A stretch of 21,284 nt of DNA, from assembly GCF_001039355.2 (NCBI RefSeq), contig NW_019773757.1, positions 31,062 through 52,345 on the forward strand, read 5' to 3'. Source of the DNA: Lingula anatina (taxonomy: Eukaryota > Brachiopoda > Lingulata > Lingulida > Lingulidae). The stretch's first letter is position 1; each line of letters opens with the position of its first letter. The notes beneath the pieces are model-generated. The model saw nothing but the letters and a program-made list of their open reading frames with translations, was not told where the DNA came from and made no database searches. The position numbers and the translations under genes were made by a program. Below, in pieces: positions 9,024-18,261 of this stretch.

Positions 9024-9057
<34 letters not shown>

Positions 9058-9655
9058 GTTATTATTATTATTATTTTCAACTTTAAAGTGATTGTTTCAA
9101 TGAAAACAATTAACAAAATTTTCATTGTAAAACGGATTGAAAGAACATAATAGAACAATTTTAACTTCAGTAACAAATACACACACTGGGCAATAGAAGT
9201 CTCATCCCTACTGAACCAATACTTTGGGGAAGAAATATGACTGTGGAATAATATGCTCCTGTTATCATTTTATTAACATCAAATTTCACAAAAAATAAAT
9301 AAATAAATAAAATAAAATAAATAAAAATAAAAAATAAATTAATAAATAAATAAATAAATAAATAAAAATAAAAAATGATAATTTAGACCAGGTATAAGAA
9401 TTACTCAAGATCTGCCTACTTCGATTATTGATTACTTGATTATTATTTGATTACTCTGATTCAGGGGGTAACACTTCTATTGTCTATTGTGTGTATCTAA
9501 CCACACGGATAGATAATGTCCAAAATACATATATTTTAGCTCTATGAAAAAAAACAACGATAAGACAACAATTTTACCTAGTGCTTTTTGTTTCTGCAAA
9601 ACTTACCCAAAAACATAACTGTAACTCCGACAAAAAGCAGCCTTAGGACCACCAT
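7796..9655 (-). CDS. Secreted F-type lectin with C-terminal PAN/apple-like domain, four exons
   Basis: Predicted exons on the minus strand are 9655-9607, 8989-8741, 8500-8285 and 8016-7796 (or 8019-7796); the donors are GTAAGT, GTACGT and GTGAGA. All three introns are phase 1, and the product is about 244-245 residues. Residues 1-16 are a hydrophobic signal peptide, likely cut after FLDA. Residues about 27-172 form a fucolectin/tachylectin-4/pentraxin-1 (FTP, F5/8C-like) domain: NLALGK, ASLAVDGN, CTHT, WWLVDLE, ITNRAD, FEVRVG and CEVEVYG. His68, Arg95 and Arg102 have the spacing of the family's fucose-contacting triad, with Asp97 in RAD. The RxDx4R part is completed only by joining exons 2 and 3. 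Residues about 175-243 are cysteine-rich (ECSISC, KCAAINIFC, CVCELL), resembling a PAN/apple domain. The start is the first in-frame ATG before the hydrophobic segment. Fucose binding is inferred. Confidence 0.85.
8014..8025 (-). promoter_or_regulatory. NAGNAG tandem splice acceptor, last intron of the lectin gene
   Basis: The acceptor reads TAGCAGCAG on the minus strand, so exon 4 can begin at 8019 or 8016. The 8016 choice keeps the Gly that normally ends this domain (EVEVYG); the 8019 choice gives Ala plus one extra residue. Both keep the frame. Confidence 0.5.
9024..9075. repeat. ATT trinucleotide microsatellite
   Basis: About 17 ATT units with one GTT interruption, inside the first intron of the lectin gene. 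Confidence 0.95.
9289..9376. repeat. AAAT-rich imperfect microsatellite
   Basis: AAAT/AAAAT units with interruptions, inside the first intron of the lectin gene. It may be the tail of an old retroposed element, but none is recognisable. Confidence 0.9.
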
Positions 9656-9779
9656 GCTCAATTCATACCTCGTTATCCCAACAGTTGCCGATGGCAGACA
9701 AATCAAGAAAACATTCCGTTGTTGTCCAGGATGGTGGAGTGATTGCAAATAAGTGGAAAAGTTCAATTGGTGCTTGAGT

Positions 9780-10277
9780 GTTCAAAAGCGCGCTAATAGA
9801 ATTAGTTGCCTAAATGATAGATAGTGAAATATAGCCAGGTGTTTCTAAGTGTATGGCTGTATGCTGCATGAAATTGAACCTTATCAAAATTTTATCTCAT
9901 CCTATTAATGTAACAGCTTTTCGTGCTTTCGATCCTGAATGTCAGTTATAATATATGTGTTTATTTATTTTGGCTCCACACATTCCATCATTTATGCAAC
10001 CTACTCGACTCGTTTTGTCTTTCTAGGGTAAGCCGTTACGATCAATAAATATATGTGATGTTGTTCATAAACTTAGTTCCTCGAGTATTGATTTTTTGTC
10101 TCGGGTTCATGTGTTGTTTTTTTATTATCACTAAAGTGAATCCCATAAAAAAGTGTTATTTTAATCGTGCGTTTTTTTCATAACCTTTCGGGATTTCATG
10201 ACACGTTTGCAAATTGTACTAATGGTTTTGTCTAGAGTCATAAGTCGTTAAAAAAATCCCGGTTGATGGATTATATA
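9780..10277. other. Intergenic DNA upstream of the lectin gene
   Basis: No gene seen. It should include the lectin gene's promoter, but I find no convincing TATA or initiator element. Confidence 0.4.
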
Positions 10278-10304
10278 CATCAACACGTTATTTTCGTGTT
10301 GATG
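10278..10304. repeat. Perfect 10-bp hairpin at the LINE B 5' edge
   Basis: CATCAACACG and CGTGTTGATG flank a 7-base loop (TTATTTT). It lies about 25 bases before the first recognisable LINE B coding sequence. Confidence 0.8.
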
Positions 10305-10327
10305 ATACAGAAAAATGCAACAGTATT

Positions 10328-11049
10328 ATGGCTGACTATGATTATGTATTATTCAGTAACCTCAGCGAAAGAAATAATCAGACTGGGGGAACAAATGGTG
10401 GTATATGCGTCTTTGTTAAAAAAATACGAAAGTATATATTAGAAATAGCAAAACCGTGTATTGATAGCCTGTTTATATTATGTGCTGAAGACTTACTATG
10501 TTATGGCAGAGACGTAATGTTTTGTTTCACATACATCCCTCCTGAAAACTCTAGTGTTTATGAATCATTACCTGAACCAAATGGTGTTTATAATCTTGAG
10601 CAGTGCATGATTGAATTATCTGAGAAGTATGACCACCCTTATTATTATCTGTGCTGGAAATTTTAACGCTAGAATAGGGAATAGACAGGATTTTATAATT
10701 GACGATAGCAGTAAATACATGTATATGCCTCTAGGTGAAAACTTTGACGGATACACTTTTGATATAAATCGCAAATCAAAAGATGACGGTCAGATTATTT
10801 TGGTACGTCTTTGTTGTCCTTGTGCATGTTTTAAATTGTAGAAGTACCTGAGATGCTCAGGGAGAGTTCACTTTTGTATCTCATATAGGTAAAAGCACTA
10901 TTGATTATGTAATTGTACCCACTGATCTAGTCCCACAGGTAACGGACTTTATAGTGTTGGAATGCGACCTATCTGATCATTTCCCCATTGCAGCATCATT
11001 TAGAGGCTCACCACCTATAAATATACATGATACTAAACCCATTCAACAA
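10328..11049 (+). pseudogene. LINE B endonuclease domain, degraded
   Basis: The first frame (10328-10666) reads NGGICVFVKK and FCFTYIPPENSSVY, typical of the middle of AP-type endonucleases of non-LTR elements. A frameshift near 10640 leads to ICAGNFNARIG (about 10647-10679), where the usual GDFN catalytic Asp reads Asn. After stops and another shift, GEFTFVSHIGKSTIDYVIV-like sequence and SDHFPI (10972-10989) supply the final catalytic Asp-His. The N-terminal third, including the first catalytic Glu region, is absent. The domain would have nicked target DNA; this copy cannot. Confidence 0.8.
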
Positions 11050-11399
11050 ATAATTAAATATAAATGGAAATCAAAATTTACGAGGGTTTCCAAGAAAAGC
11101 TATTAGACGCAACTACACAAACTATGATAGAAAAATGCCATGATACTGTAAAAGTAAACGTAAACACAGGTGTTGATATTCTGTGTTCTATACTATACTA
11201 TGCAGCAGACTGTATGTCTTGCAAGCAGAAAAGAAATTTGAAAAAGCAACCGAACTGGTGGAATGAAAATTGCGAAAAAGCCAGTGTAGAAAAATATAAG
11301 CTACTGAATGTGTTTGCATACAAATGTATATGCAAATATCCAAACATATAAATAAGTAAAAATAAATTCAAGAAAATTTGTGAGCATGCTCAAATGCAA

Positions 11400-12544
11400 T
11401 TTAAAGACAACGGAGGACCTGTTTAAAGACCCTAGTTATCCAAATGAAATCTGGGATAGGATGAGAGAGTATACTTTTTCAAAAGCAGGGGGAAATAGCA
11501 TATCAAAAGACACTTGAATAGAAATAGCTAAGCACCCTATTGATCCCGTATTCAAAAATGCAGCTAAACAGCTCATTGACAATCCGGAAACACTCGAAAA
11601 TGAAGAAACTGATAATTTAGAAGATAAAATAAAAAATAAAGAAATAATAGCTGCCATGAGGAAAATGAAAAATAACAAATCGAGTGGACCTGATGGCTTA
11701 GTGGTCGAGATGTTTAAAAATAGTGACATCTTAGCCCCCTGTTTATGTTCATTATATAACCAAGTTATGCAAACTGGGGTCTTCCCGGCAAAATGGAAAG
11801 AGGCTATTATATGCCCGATCTATAAAAAAGGTGACAAAAATGATCCAAATAATTACAGAGGTATTTCTCTATTAAACGTAGTGGGGAAAATATTTACAAA
11901 AGTTCTAAATGAAAGGTTAGTAAAATAGGCAGAAGATACAAGTAAGTTTTGTTAAGAACAAAGTGGGTTTAGGAAAGGCTATAGTACAATACATAATTGC
12001 TTTACATTGCAAGCTCTAATACAGAAATATCTTACAAAACAGAGTGGAAGATGCTATTGTATTTTCATCGACTTCGCTAAAGCCTTTGATTGCATTGACA
12101 TACATTATTAATATATGGAAAACAAGGTTAATACAAAGACACTCAAAATCATTCAATCTATGTATAAACAATTGAAGTCATGTATGAAGATGAAAGATGG
12201 TATACATCTGATTATTTTGAATGTGCCATAGGCACCAAACAAGGCTGCATGTTAAGTTCATTTATGTTTTGTCTATTTCTAAATGAATTTGTATAAATGT
12301 TAAGAAATGATGAAAGCTGTAAAAGCATTTTCGTAAATAAAGATGCACCCAACACCTCACATTTGCTCTTTGCAGACGATGCAGTAGAGGTAAGTGACAA
12401 GGTTGGTGGCTTGCAAAAGCTTATAGTAAAACTAGAAAAACTCTGCAAAAAATAAGGCATGGTCATCAACATAGATAAAACAAAAATCATCGTATTCAGA
12501 TGAGGTGGTTATTAAAATAAACATGAAAAATGGTTCCTAAATAA
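11400..12544 (+). pseudogene. LINE B reverse transcriptase domain, degraded
   Basis: Canonical motifs occur in order: MRKMKNNKSSGPDGLVVEMF (about 11656-11715), then FPAKWKEAIICPIYKKGD and NYRGISLLNVVGKI (to 11928). Next are motif A, FIDFAKAFDCI (about 12064-12096), motif B, GTKQGCMLSS (12231-12260), and motif C, FADDA (12369-12383). DKTKIIVF follows, with stops in the next few codons. Motif A keeps its Asp and motif C its Asp pair, so decay is by stops (for example after NERLVK at 11926 and in FVKNK..SGFRKG near 11955) and frameshifts rather than loss of catalytic residues. The frame at the 3' end continues in phase across the inserted element into 13435. Confidence 0.88.
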
Positions 12545-12804
12545 CAGGCCTACCCAACTACCAGACTCGGCACATAAGGATCCCGTATTAACCGGTATAT
12601 CGCACCACACTACCCGTTTTCAAGGTGTGTGTCAGATAGCATTTCGGAGTATCATACCCCAGAACAAATTTTGTAGGACGACTGCGGGCTCATCCACGCT
12701 CGACTGTCACCTTGATTGGATAGTAAATGATTGTCGTAAAATCGCTATATGTTTTAAAACCGGGTGCATAAATTTAAAAACCACCTAGAACAACTTTAGA
12801 CTGT
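12545..12804 (+). repeat. Left long terminal inverted repeat
   Basis: This is the left arm of the 885-bp element. It differs from the right arm mainly around 12650-12705, where about 15 extra bases and several substitutions occur. Confidence 0.85.
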
Positions 12805-13049
12805 ACTCTTACTTTAGAGTACTGTGTTTAATTGTCTCTATGGGTGCTTTCCCATCTAAAGATTAAGATTTAGATCGACCTTACTCCCTGGGAGTTCACG
12901 CTTAATTGCAGTCAGCCGAGCGGGCACCATAGTTACTTACCCTCTTACAGCTTTTAGTAGGTGGGACAGACGCTTAAGCCGGCCAAGCTGACAGTAATCT
13001 AGTGAGACTCCCCACAGGGATAGATCGATCTAAAAATCTATGGAAATGG

Positions 13050-13125
13050 GGTGTATGGGGGTAAATGGGCACTTTACGACATTCAAACCGAATGTCGTAA
13101 AGTGCCCATATACCCCCCATACACC
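13050..13125. repeat. Large central palindrome of the 885-bp element
   Basis: A 35-base arm (13050-13084) pairs with 13090-13125 with one mismatch and one extra C, around a 5-base loop. The centre reads GACATTC-AAACC-GAATGTC. CATTCAAACC-type sequence occurs again, inverted, just after the right arm (13126-13135). Confidence 0.9.
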
Positions 13126-13185
13126 GGTTTGAATGTTTTAACACATTTTGATAGGGCTTTTTTGCATTGTATTAGATTAATGTGG

Positions 13186-13429
13186 CAGTCTTAGGTTGTT
13201 CTAGGTGGTTTTAAAATTTATGCACCCGGTTTTAAGATCATATAGCGATTTTACGACAATCTTTTACTATCCAATCAAGGTGACAGCCGAATGTGGGCTC
13301 ATCCTGTCGGTGTTCTGACTGATACTCCGAAATGCGATCTTATACACACCTTGAAAACGGGTAGTGTGGTCCGATATACCGGTTTATTCAGGATCCTTAG
13401 GTGCCGAGTCTGGTAGTTGGGTAGGCCTG
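13186..13429 (-). repeat. Right long terminal inverted repeat
   Basis: This is the reverse-complement partner of the left arm. Conserved blocks include the outer 29 bases, a CACACTACCCGTTTTCAAGG block and a CACCTTGATTGGATAGTAAA block. Confidence 0.85.
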
Positions 13430-14045
13430 AATAATGAGCATGTAGAAATTGTTAGCCATTATAAGTACCTAGGGCTGATATTTTCAGCTTTTTGTCCTGG
13501 GGCAAAGCTAAGAGTACTCTAGCACAGCATGGATAAAAAGCCATAAATATTTTGATATACGTTATCAGAAATTTTGACGCGCCTTTGACTCAGTTCCTAT
13601 ATTTGTTTGATCATGTTGTTGTACCAACTTTGTGCTATGTAACTGAAATTTAGGGCTTCAAGAAATGCGAACAAATAGAAATAGTTCAACATAAATTTTG
13701 TAAAAAAAAATATTGCGGCTGAGCTCAAGGACATCAATGTCGTGGTCCTGGTAGATTACCATTATTTTCAGTGTACACCATACGATGTATTAAGTATTGG
13801 CTGAAATTGATTAGGATGGAACCAGAGAGGTACCCCAGAGCTTGCTACCAGTATAATATGTTGCATACATTAAATGATCATGGAAGGACTAACTGGGTGA
13901 CTAAAGTGAACCAAATAATGTATATGTATGTTTTGGTTATGCATGGATAGCAAAAGATGTGGGTGATATGAATACCTTTGTAAGCCAATTTTTGCTAAGG
14001 CTAAAGGACTGTGTTAGACAAAATTGGGTTGAAAGCATATAAAAT
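13430..14045 (+). pseudogene. LINE B C-terminal region
   Basis: The stretch resumes the LINE B coding sequence after the inserted element with NNEHVEIVSHYKYLGLIFS. Further pieces appear in shifting frames: GRLPLFSVYTIRCIKYWLK near 13750-13805, then LIRMEPERYPRACYQYNML, GRTNWVTKVNQIMYMY and LRLKDCVRQNWVESI to about 14040. The order matches the segment after the reverse transcriptase in related elements. The Cys/His motif expected further on is missing, so the 3' end is truncated or replaced where the reversed LINE A piece begins. Confidence 0.75.
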
Positions 14046-14061
14046 AGTCCAAATAGCTTTA

Positions 14062-14283
14062 TCTCTGTAAGATTGGATGTTTTTTTAAATATTGTATGTT
14101 TCTATTTCATCCAGGTAGGACTGTTTCAAAAAACTATTATCTACCAGGATAATTATTTTGCCAATATTTTATAAGTTGTGTTTGGATTTTAAAGGATACT
14201 GGTAGCCTACCGAGTTCTCTCTGACGGCATGGTTTTTACTTTTAGAATGTACGCCTAGAAGTTCTTGTGTCTTTAAATTGCCT
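14062..14283 (-). mobile_element. Reversed fragment of the LINE A family
   Basis: The reverse complement aligns with about 5275-5495 of this window, sharing CTTCTAGGCGTACATTCTAA-like and ACATCCAATCTTAC landmarks. By eye the two differ at roughly one base in ten. It begins within about 20 bases of the LINE B end, so a LINE A copy probably inserted here or a rearrangement joined them. Confidence 0.75.
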
Positions 14284-15110
14284 CGCAGTCACACTGTGTT
14301 TTGCTGCATATTCACTAAAGAACTACAACTAGATGCATTGAGGTTTCATTTACATCTAAATTGTATATTTCAGTTTACTGCTCATTAACCAATATAAACT
14401 AACAAAAACTAGATTAAGATCACCCAGCTCAACCCATCTCCTACCCCTACTAATTTGTCCATCACCCTGTGGGTTTAACCATTTCTTCTTTATCGTATAG
14501 GTTTGTGTGTTTCTTACCATTGCACAGGCCTCTTTGGAGATTGTTCTTTATTGCACTTTTTACATGTAGTTATTCAGTTTGTAGTCCTCTTCGAGAGACC
14601 AAAGGAACTTATGTCACAGGCACAGTAATCTCGGTGGGGACTAGAGCCCCATGCAACTGTACCATGTCAAGCTACTGAAGATAGACATATGAAAAGTTAT
14701 CATAGTTGTTTATGCCGGCATATGAGTAAAGCCATTATTACCGTCTAAAACAGTGAAGGTTGTGGCGTTTATAACACATCTTAATTATCAATATATTTAC
14801 ATCCCATGGGGTAGTCCTTCATAATGGTTTTCTGGATGCTGCCTTAGGCTATTCTCCCAAGATGCTACAGCCAAAATAGAAAGTATGTATTATTTGATAA
14901 CAGTTCATGATTTAAGTGGGTAGTATCCAAGAGATCAAGAGTCCCTGTGGAGTGTACCAGTATCTGCCTCTGTCACTATTTACTTCTTAAACCGCGACCA
15001 TCCTAGAACACCTGCTTGCACCCTCGGCTTCTACAACCACGTGGGCGTCTGTGGATCATCAAGCACCACTAACACAATCCGGGAGCAGGCGTTAATATTA
15101 TGTTGACCTT
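14284..15110. other. Intergenic DNA, no gene recognised
   Basis: A 69-codon open stretch at 14469-14678 has a hydrophobic beginning but lacks an ATG at its start and matches nothing I know. I see no other feature. Confidence 0.4.
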
Positions 15111-15114
15111 TTTG

Positions 15115-15250
15115 GAAAATATTTGCATTTTCTTAGGATAAATTACAAAGAAAAGTGTTCATTAATAGCAAAATTTTGCTCTATTTGCAAGCAGATCTAT
15201 TTATTAAGCAGGCACCTTGAAGGGGAATTTCTATTGAGCAGTTATAAAAA
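15115..15250 (-). repeat. Dispersed repeat, inverted copy of the first part
   Basis: The reverse complement matches about 3675-3800: both hold TGCTCAATAGAA, TTCCCCTTCAAGGTGC, and AATTTATCCT followed by AAGAAAATGCA. Confidence 0.7.
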
Positions 15251-15921
15251 CACTTAGATTAAGGCACATACATGTATTATGATACTTACATGTGTATTAC
15301 ATGTATTCATCTGAGGATAACTTTTAAAGATTATTGCTTAAATATGTAAAGGGAACCCATTTTAATTTAATAATTAATACAATATAACAGAGATATATCA
15401 AAATAGATTGATTAAAATAACTAATGAAAGTATGTTTAATGAAAGGTGTAGCAGGGAAAGCTTGCAATGATTCATCATATGAATGTAGTGAAACCTGTCC
15501 ATTTCCCCAAGATTTAAGTGGGCATTTTGATAACAATAATGTACACCTTAACCTATGACAGCATGTAACTCTTTTAAGACATACATTACATTTTGGGAAA
15601 ATACAGGATAAGGAAAAAATTGGTATCTTGCTAATGTAACATTATTTTATAATTTGGTATGTTTAAAATATACCAAATACAGTTGTTCAAACCTACACAA
15701 ATGATGTTGGTCTTTTCACACTAGTTTTCAGGCAACTTTTTATCAGGTACAGTCACTGTGATGAAATTGATCATATATTTCAGGTGGGTTTTTCACGTAA
15801 ACCTTGTGATCTTCACAAATCAAGTAAATTTTAATCAATCAGCTGTGCAAAACTCAGTTCGACAACAAGTTGCATTGACTCTGATCAGACTGATTAAAAT
15901 CACCTTTAAGAGTGATAAAAT
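15251..15921. other. Intergenic DNA, no gene recognised
   Basis: AT-rich with no coding signal. The weak open frame at 15324-15536 on the minus strand lacks any motif. Confidence 0.4.
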
Positions 15922-16150
15922 CTAGATAATTAAAATAACACACTAACAAATGGCAGCCCACCTTTAATTGAACATTTCTTTAGTACAAGTTATTAAATCA
16001 ACCTACATGCCTTTTCTTTAAACATTAAACATCTTTAAAGTATCATTCTCAGATGTATTTTACAAAGCACAGGTAATGAAATACAACAATATCTCATTTG
16101 CCACACCTGTAGGTATCATAATTTGTGCCTTGATCTAAGACATCCCCTAT
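15922..16150 (+). repeat. Dispersed repeat, direct copy of the second part
   Basis: It aligns with about 3868-4105 in the same orientation, with small gaps. Landmarks are CTAGATAATTAAAATAA, CACTAACAAATGGCAGC and CATTTGCCACACCTGTA. Confidence 0.78.
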
Positions 16151-16832
16151 ACAAAACACTTGCAAACAGACAGAAAACTTCTTGACATGAAAATCGCAAC
16201 ATCCAGCCACACAGATTTCTGAATTAAACTTATGACAGTTATTTTCACGTCGAAGGAGAGAATCGATCCTATTAATACCTCCACGCGACGAATAGATTAA
16301 ACGTGGATAAAATGAACCATATAAAGGCTTTTGCCGCAAAATCCTGCCCAAGGGAAGCAATAATTAATGGCTTTTGGATAAAATGCACAACGCTATAAAC
16401 ACTGAACAATATTGGGAATAAAAAGAGAAACTGAGCTTGTTAGGAGTGAACACCCAAACCCAATACATTCATTCAATTTTATTTTTTGAGACTTTAAGAT
16501 GAGTCGTATAGTATACACATTGTACTTACTTTAATTCTCAAAAAATTATTTAAAATTCCCCTGATCAGTTTAAGGGGAGCTTAAAACATAGAAAAGGGGC
16601 TAATATATTTGCAAATCTTCCAAAAATAAAATTTTAGTCCAGAATTTAATTATTTTAAAAATAGAAAATGAAAAAGTTCAACAAAAAAAAATAAATAAAT
16701 AAATTGGATAATAAGCAATATCCACAGTAAAATGGACGTGCACATATAACATTATGACTGCACCAACATTGTTAAAACAAATAATGAAATTCTTAAATCA
16801 CTGGTGTTCTTTGTATCAGTAAAATGATCACG
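16151..16832. other. Intergenic DNA, no gene recognised
   Basis: The minus-strand open frame ending at 16094 spans repeat sequence and has no motif. The rest is AT-rich with a short AAAT run near 16688-16704. Confidence 0.4.
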
Positions 16833-17093
16833 TCAGCAGGAGCAAATGCCCGCCACCCCTTTGGTGTCACAAGTTTTTTTAAAACTATCATTAGATGACT
16901 GACAACCTCTTAGTATATCATGATGACCCCTTGATGTTATACATGTATATAGGTGACTAGTCTGTGACACAGCCACAACATACGGATAATGATCATTAAG
17001 TTTTATGTCAAACTTGAACTGACATTCATGTGTAAATACCTTTGTTGTGTTACTTGCTCTACGTCCATCCACAATAAAACATATGTTGCTCAT
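16833..17093 (-). pseudogene. Possible TRIM C-terminal (propeller-like) fragment
   Basis: An 86-codon open stretch on the minus strand includes FIVDGRRASNTTKVFTHECQ, then FKFDIKL, YVVAVSQTSHLYTC and ILRGCQSSN. The pattern of a short strand, F..(E/D)G/Q.., and a V.....H.LY repeat resembles one to two blades of the beta-propeller that follows the coiled coil in many invertebrate TRIM-like proteins. It lies downstream of the RING/B-box relic on the same strand, which supports a shared origin. No intron borders or catalytic residues can be assigned. It could also be a chance open frame; the identification is tentative. Confidence 0.35.
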
Positions 17094-17479
17094 CTATGGC
17101 CAACCCATTTATAGACATCCTTTTTTGTCACCTTTGAGCTCGGCAGTGAAGGCATCCACACTGTAGTAAATGCTATAGATGTGCACTAGTCTGTTGAGTT
17201 AGATGAGATCTCCAGAGATTATAGGAGAGGTGAATAAATTATGGTGCTGACTACATATTGGACTTGTTATTTGATGATAGAATCCAGGAACATCCTTTAA
17301 AAAACATCACACACACATTCTACTTTTTCTAACAAAAAAAAGGAGGTTGTGGTGCTGATCTTGGAATTGGTAGATTTTCCCTAGTATTGAAGATCTAAAA
17401 AGTTGTCGCTTCACACGTACTGTCACCTTCCCTAACATGGTTTCCAATCCGGCAGTAGATATCTTACCTGGGCTGTATG

Positions 17480-18261
17480 ATATCTGTGCTGGTGTGTCTG
17501 GAGTTGGAACTGGCATTTTCTCCAGTGCTGTCAGTCTCTCTGTCAGAGCTCGAAGTTCGAGTGTGTCCTTTTTTGCCTCCTGTTTTTTGTTGATATCATT
17601 AGCACTTTTGAAATCAGCATTTGCTCCCTCGGATCAACACGTATCCGGATACGATGAGCATATACTTTGATTGTGTTGATGGAGGCTGACATGATTCTCA
17701 AGTCCTCTAATTCTCTGGTTGTTTCCTTGGCAACTGCTTCTTTAAACATGTTCAGTTTTGGCACAGTTTTCACAAGGGCAGTTTCAATCTTCTTTCAATT
17801 ATTATTTGCAATTTTTTCAACTGGCACAACACCTTGTCTGTAGTGTTCTGTTAAAGCGCAGTCACCACATACATCATTTTCACAGTGGTATTTCTGTTCA
17901 TTTGTTGGATGCTTCTCACATTTGAACACAATTTGTCCAACGCCATGTGTGACTTCATGCACATCAGTGTCTTTATTTGAGGATGTTATATCATGCTGTT
18001 GTTGCTGACTAAATCGGAAAAAAATTTTCAGTTTCACAAGTCCTTCTCTTGGAAATTGTATCGCCACAAAGGGGACACAAAAATGCCCTGCTCCCAATCA
18101 TGGTACTTGTAGCATGGTAATACCCCCTGTATATACAACCATAGCAAATTGTATGGTAGCAAAGCAACACACGGGTGTCCTCATACTCTCCCAGGCACAT
18201 ACTGCCTGTCAAGAGATGTGAAAGAATGTGAAAGCTGCCGCCAGGGAGTTGGCCACATTGT
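17480..18261 (-). pseudogene. TRIM-like RING / B-box / coiled-coil pseudogene
   Basis: On the minus strand there is an N-terminal NSLAAAF segment, then a RING-type finger (CLGEYEDTRVLLCYHTICYG, ending FLCPLC; about 18060-18190). A B-box 2 follows (CEKHPTNEQKYHC...CGDCALTEH; about 17832-17920), then a coiled-coil start (ETALVKTVPKLNMFKEAVAK; from about 17785 down to 17543). Such proteins are E3 ubiquitin ligases or scaffolds. Several defects are visible. About 5 extra bases before LLTGSMC break the frame. The first RING Cys reads Gly (LTGSMC, against LTCTIC in the other copy). A shift occurs at a T run near 18020. An in-frame TGA follows ANNN near 17785, and another shift occurs near 17570. 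The frame then continues as ELRALTERLTALEKMPVPTP to a possible donor (CCAG/GTAAGA, about 17469). Confidence 0.8.

Larger units (their letters stand above)
12545..13429. mobile_element. 885-bp long-TIR element inserted in LINE B
   Basis: The ends are mirror images. The first 29 bases, from CAGGCCTACCCAACTACCAG, match perfectly, and homology extends over about 250 bases (12545-12804 against 13186-13429) with scattered mismatches and one gap. AATAA at 12540-12544 is repeated at 13430-13434 as an apparent 5-bp target duplication. Removing the element plus one AATAA joins WFLNN to EHVEIV in the frame of the reverse transcriptase. No coding sequence is seen, so it is non-autonomous. I cannot assign a superfamily: 5-bp duplications are known for some groups, but these ends do not match one I recognise. 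Confidence 0.88.
10328..14045 (+). mobile_element. LINE B: 5'-truncated non-LTR retrotransposon, split by an insertion
   Basis: In order, the element has an AP-type endonuclease (about 10328-11000), a linker with PNWWNENCEKA (about 11250), a reverse transcriptase (about 11640-12500) and a C-terminal part (13430-14045). The C-terminal part contains VSHYKYLGLIFS, then GRLPLF..VYTIRCIKYWLKLIR and RLKDCVRQNW pieces. The 5' end is missing, as is typical of incomplete target-primed reverse transcription. Many stops and frameshifts show the copy is dead. The 885-bp element at 12545-13429 interrupts it. It is related to LINE A but from a different family by its C-terminal sequence. No poly(A) or simple tail is visible at 14045. 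Confidence 0.85.

Noticed and set aside
8923-9150. Plus-strand frame with a poly-Ile run
   Set aside because: It reads through the ATT microsatellite in the lectin gene's first intron.
14469-14678. Possible small secreted peptide with a hydrophobic start
   Set aside because: The frame begins with GTG, not ATG, and no promoter, splice or family evidence supports it.
16094-16360. Minus-strand 88-codon open frame with a few cysteines
   Set aside because: It overlaps the dispersed repeat copy, lacks any recognised motif and is not kept in the copy at 3.9-4.1 kb.
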